Positions 4,748-6,498 of a DNA stretch of 6,498 nt are shown in pieces. The notes below the pieces were generated by a model. It was not told where the DNA came from. It did not search any database and worked only from the letters and a program-made list of their open reading frames with translations. The translations under genes were made by a program, and so were the position numbers. Source of the DNA: an uncultured Clostridia bacterium (GTDB lineage: Bacteria > Bacillota > Clostridia > Lachnospirales > Lachnospiraceae); NCBI GenBank assembly GCA_947178015.1, contig CAMWWW010000137.1:1-6498 (forward strand). The letters are read 5' to 3'. Numbering within the stretch: the stretch's first letter is position 1; every line of letters begins with the position of its first letter.

Positions 4748-5250
4748 GAATCGAATTCTTCTTCTTTATAGTAAAATAACCAAAGAACAATAAGAGCTGC
4801 CATGGAAACGGTGACATAGATATCTGCCACATTAAAAACAGGAAAGTCAATCAGGCTAAAATAAAAAAAATCTATAACATATCCATAAAAATAGCGGTCA
4901 ATCATATTTCCAATCGCCCCAGAAAGCAATCCTGCGCCAATGATTCTCAGTGGAAAAAAGCGCCGATTTTTTGGTATCCTCCAATATAGAAAAAGAATAA
5001 CGACAATGACAACTAGCGTAATAAGCAGAAATACGATTCTCTGATTCTGGAACAAGCCAAAAGCTGCTCCTCGATTTTCCAGATACGTAAGCTCAAATAC
5101 TCCTTTTATCAACACAATCGGCTGTTCTTTCAGAGAACGAGCGGCAAGCTGCTTTGTCCACTGATCCAGTATCGTCAGAATAAGTACGGCAAAAAAGAGA
5201 AAAAGCATTGAGATGCCATTCTTTTTGTTACGTAAAGCGGTGTTATTCAA
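4726..5250 (-). CDS. lspA: Lipoprotein signal peptidase (signal peptidase II)
   Basis: LspA is the membrane aspartyl protease that removes signal peptides from diacylglyceryl-modified prolipoproteins. The 174-residue protein has about four hydrophobic segments (roughly 12-31, 72-90, 102-117 and 139-160). Signature motifs are DQWTK (29-33), ENRGAAFGLF (58-67), GAIGNMIDR (111-119), VIDFF with catalytic D127, and FNVAD with catalytic D143. A lysine-rich cytoplasmic tail ends it. The start is TTG, giving MNNTALRNKK. GGAGG (5258-5262) lies 7 nt before it, whereas the in-frame ATG fourteen codons later lacks such a site and would start right at the first membrane segment. The TTG overlaps the aroB stop (TTGA), suggesting translational coupling. 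The 3' end forms half of a long hairpin. Confidence 0.95.
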   Translation of the reverse strand: MNNTALRNKKNGISMLFLFFAVLILTILDQWTKQLAARSLKEQPIVLIKGVFELTYLENRGAAFGLFQNQRIVFLLITLVVIVVILFLYWRIPKNRRFFPLRIIGAGLLSGAIGNMIDRYFYGYVIDFFYFSLIDFPVFNVADIYVTVSMAALIVLWLFYYKEEEFDSLFPKKG

Positions 5251-6359
5251 TTTGGTTCCTCCAATATAGACGCAAGCGCCATCTTCATTTCCGCCTCTGT
5301 GACAGTGCGATCAATAAAAGCGGTTCCACAGCCCTTAAGCAAGATAAATTTCACTTTGCCAGCTTCCATTTTTTTATCATTTTTGCTTGCCTGTATCACA
5401 TCATCTGCTGTAATACCCGACACGGTAGTAGGAAGCCTCAGATCCAAAAACATTTTTTTGACTGACTGACAAAGAGCCGGATCAATCAAACCTCGCTCCT
5501 TGCTTATCTGCATGGACGCAAGCATACCAAGAGCGACACATTCTCCATGAAGAAGAGGCGCGTTGGATTGATCCGCCGTTTCCATCTTCCGTGTCTCTAT
5601 CGCATGTCCAAGGGTATGCCCAAAGTTTAAAAGCGCTCTCTCCCCCTTCTCCTTTGGATCATTCTCCACCACAGCGCGCTTAATCTCACAGCTCCTGCAG
5701 ATCATTTCCTCAAGAATAGATAGATCCCTCTCTCGTATAGCAGAAAGATGATCCATTAACCACTGGTAATATGCCCCGTCTTTTATCAATGCATGCTTGA
5801 TAATTTCTCCCATGCCAGATAGATATTCTCTCTCAGGGAGCGTTTTTAATGTCGCAAGATTCATATAAACAAGCTTTGGCTGATAAAAGGCGCCTACCAT
5901 ATTTTTATAACAATCAAAATCTACGCCCGTTTTGCCGCCGATGCTGGAATCTACCTGAGCCAGCAGAGAGGTGGGGAGTTGAACAAAATCTATGCCGCGC
6001 AGATACGTTGCCGCGGCATATCCTGTCAGATCTCCCGTGACGCCTCCTCCCAGAGCAAGCAGCATATCGGAGCGCTCAAATTTGTGCTCGATCAGATCAC
6101 GATATAGATCCTGAACCGTATTTAGATTTTTATTCTCCTCTCCCGCCGGAAAGGTGTGTAGGATCACTGTTTTTGCATAGGGAGAAAGCAAGGCTTGTAT
6201 CTTCTTTGCATAAAGAGGCCCTACATTGGATTCTGTCACAATGCAGAGCTTACGGTTCTTTATCGACATAGCGCTTAATTTTTCTGGCAGCCTTTGATTA
6301 TTTATCTCTGTCACAATCTCATAACAGGGCTTTTCTTCGTAATGTACAAGTAATTCCAT
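5247..6359 (-). CDS. aroB: 3-dehydroquinate synthase
   Basis: AroB turns 3-deoxy-D-arabino-heptulosonate 7-phosphate into 3-dehydroquinate, the second step of the shikimate pathway, using NAD and a divalent metal in the cytoplasm. The 370-residue length is normal. Motifs include PAGEENKN (71-78), the NAD-binding GGGVTGDLTGYAAATYLRG (104-122), LPTSLLAQVDSSIGGKTG (128-145), and the metal ligands E185 (SGMGEIIKHA), H248 (NFGHTLGHAIE) and H271 (LLHGECVALGM). K188 and the DSSIGGKTG lysine are in place. AGGAG lies about 12 nt upstream of the ATG, inside the tail of the preceding gene, whose TAA stop lies in the same frame just one codon before the ATG, so no longer aroB start is possible. It heads straight into lspA by stop-start overlap, an unusual pairing of aromatic biosynthesis with lipoprotein processing. 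Confidence 0.97.
   Translation of the reverse strand: MELLVHYEEKPCYEIVTEINNQRLPEKLSAMSIKNRKLCIVTESNVGPLYAKKIQALLSPYAKTVILHTFPAGEENKNLNTVQDLYRDLIEHKFERSDMLLALGGGVTGDLTGYAAATYLRGIDFVQLPTSLLAQVDSSIGGKTGVDFDCYKNMVGAFYQPKLVYMNLATLKTLPEREYLSGMGEIIKHALIKDGAYYQWLMDHLSAIRERDLSILEEMICRSCEIKRAVVENDPKEKGERALLNFGHTLGHAIETRKMETADQSNAPLLHGECVALGMLASMQISKERGLIDPALCQSVKKMFLDLRLPTTVSGITADDVIQASKNDKKMEAGKVKFILLKGCGTAFIDRTVTEAEMKMALASILEEPN
5248..5262 (-). promoter_or_regulatory. Ribosome binding site and TTG start of lspA inside the aroB end
   Basis: GGAGG (5258-5262) is followed after 7 nt by TTG, which shares two bases with the aroB TGA stop in the tetranucleotide TTGA. The binding site is part of the last aroB codons. 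This stop-start overlap favours reinitiation by the ribosome that finishes aroB. Confidence 0.8.
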
Positions 6360-6362
6360 AGA

Positions 6363-6498
6363 TTAACTGTGCTCCTTTTTATGATGTTCTTTTTTGGGGG
6401 CAGCTTCTTTTGCCTGCCGCGCAAGATTTTTCTCTGCTGCTGCAAGCTTCCCTTCTGGATCAAACGTCTGAAAGCTGTCGTTTTCCAGAAGCTCCATC
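6363..6498 (-). CDS. C-terminal tail of an unidentified gene (runs in from right edge)
   Basis: An open frame enters from the right edge and stops with TAA one codon before the aroB start. It reads MELLENDSFQTFDPEGKL, then AAAEKNLARQAKEAAP, and ends in a lysine/histidine-rich KKEHHKKEHS. The window edge falls right at the Met codon, so I cannot tell whether that is a start or an internal residue. An internal residue is more likely, since the piece looks like the charged, flexible end of a larger protein. Firmicutes operons commonly place divIVA before lspA and rluD, so a DivIVA-type cell-division protein is one guess, but no DivIVA domain is visible. The close spacing and the fact that it contains the aroB ribosome binding site indicate a shared operon. 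Confidence 0.65.
   Translation of the reverse strand, partial: MELLENDSFQTFDPEGKLAAAEKNLARQAKEAAPKKEHHKKEHS

Noticed and set aside
5206..5208. ATG at codon 15 of lspA as the start
   Set aside because: No good ribosome binding site precedes it, while the TTG has GGAGG at a 7-nt spacing and a stop-start overlap with aroB.
1..6498. CRISPR array, insertion sequence, prophage or toxin-antitoxin genes
   Set aside because: No regularly spaced direct repeats, transposase or phage-like genes and no terminal inverted repeats bounding a segment were seen. All complete genes fit metabolic or housekeeping families, apart from the zinc-ribbon protein.

Overview
The window looks like chromosome from a Gram-positive anaerobe of the Firmicutes, most likely a Lachnospiraceae-type gut Clostridium relative. 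The evidence is strong AGGAGG ribosome binding sites, consensus sigma-A promoters, moderate-to-low GC with AT-rich intergenic DNA, and a KduI/KduD sugar-acid pathway beside housekeeping genes with Clostridia-like protein sequences. The taxonomic call is inference; no rRNA or marker gene is present.

Left part (1-1200): the N-terminal 84 codons of a LacI-family regulator run off the left edge on the minus strand. A 413-bp gene-free region follows. It holds the regulator's promoter with a CG-centred operator-like palindrome, an 18-bp perfect palindrome (386-403), and a near-consensus promoter on the plus strand (476-504) whose -35 box overlaps a second, imperfect copy of that palindrome. This promoter probably drives a 143-residue coiled-coil/zinc-ribbon protein of unknown function through a leader of about 155 nt. 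A 13-bp-stem terminator ends that gene.

Middle part (1217-3730, all minus strand): transcription order is a cytidylate-kinase-like protein, then kduI, then kduD. KduI isomerises 5-keto-4-deoxyuronate and KduD reduces the product to 2-keto-3-deoxygluconate, the steps that follow polysaccharide-lyase cleavage of pectin or glycosaminoglycans. The kinase-like gene has its own near-consensus promoter and sits 27 bp ahead of kduI with no terminator seen. The 100-bp kduI-kduD gap contains a perfect match to the CcpA cre consensus and a hairpin.

Right part (3742-6498, all minus strand): a tight housekeeping operon reads [C-terminal tail of an unidentified gene] - aroB (3-dehydroquinate synthase) - lspA (signal peptidase II) - rluD-type pseudouridine synthase. 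lspA starts with TTG overlapping the aroB stop. A perfect 16-bp inverted repeat capped by a GAAA-loop stem spans the lspA stop codon, with no U-tract on either side.

No mobile element, CRISPR array, tRNA or rRNA is visible, and I see no wholly new multi-gene system. The points most worth a second look are the paired palindromes controlling the zinc-ribbon gene, the lspA/rluD hairpin, and the regulatory gap between kduI and kduD.
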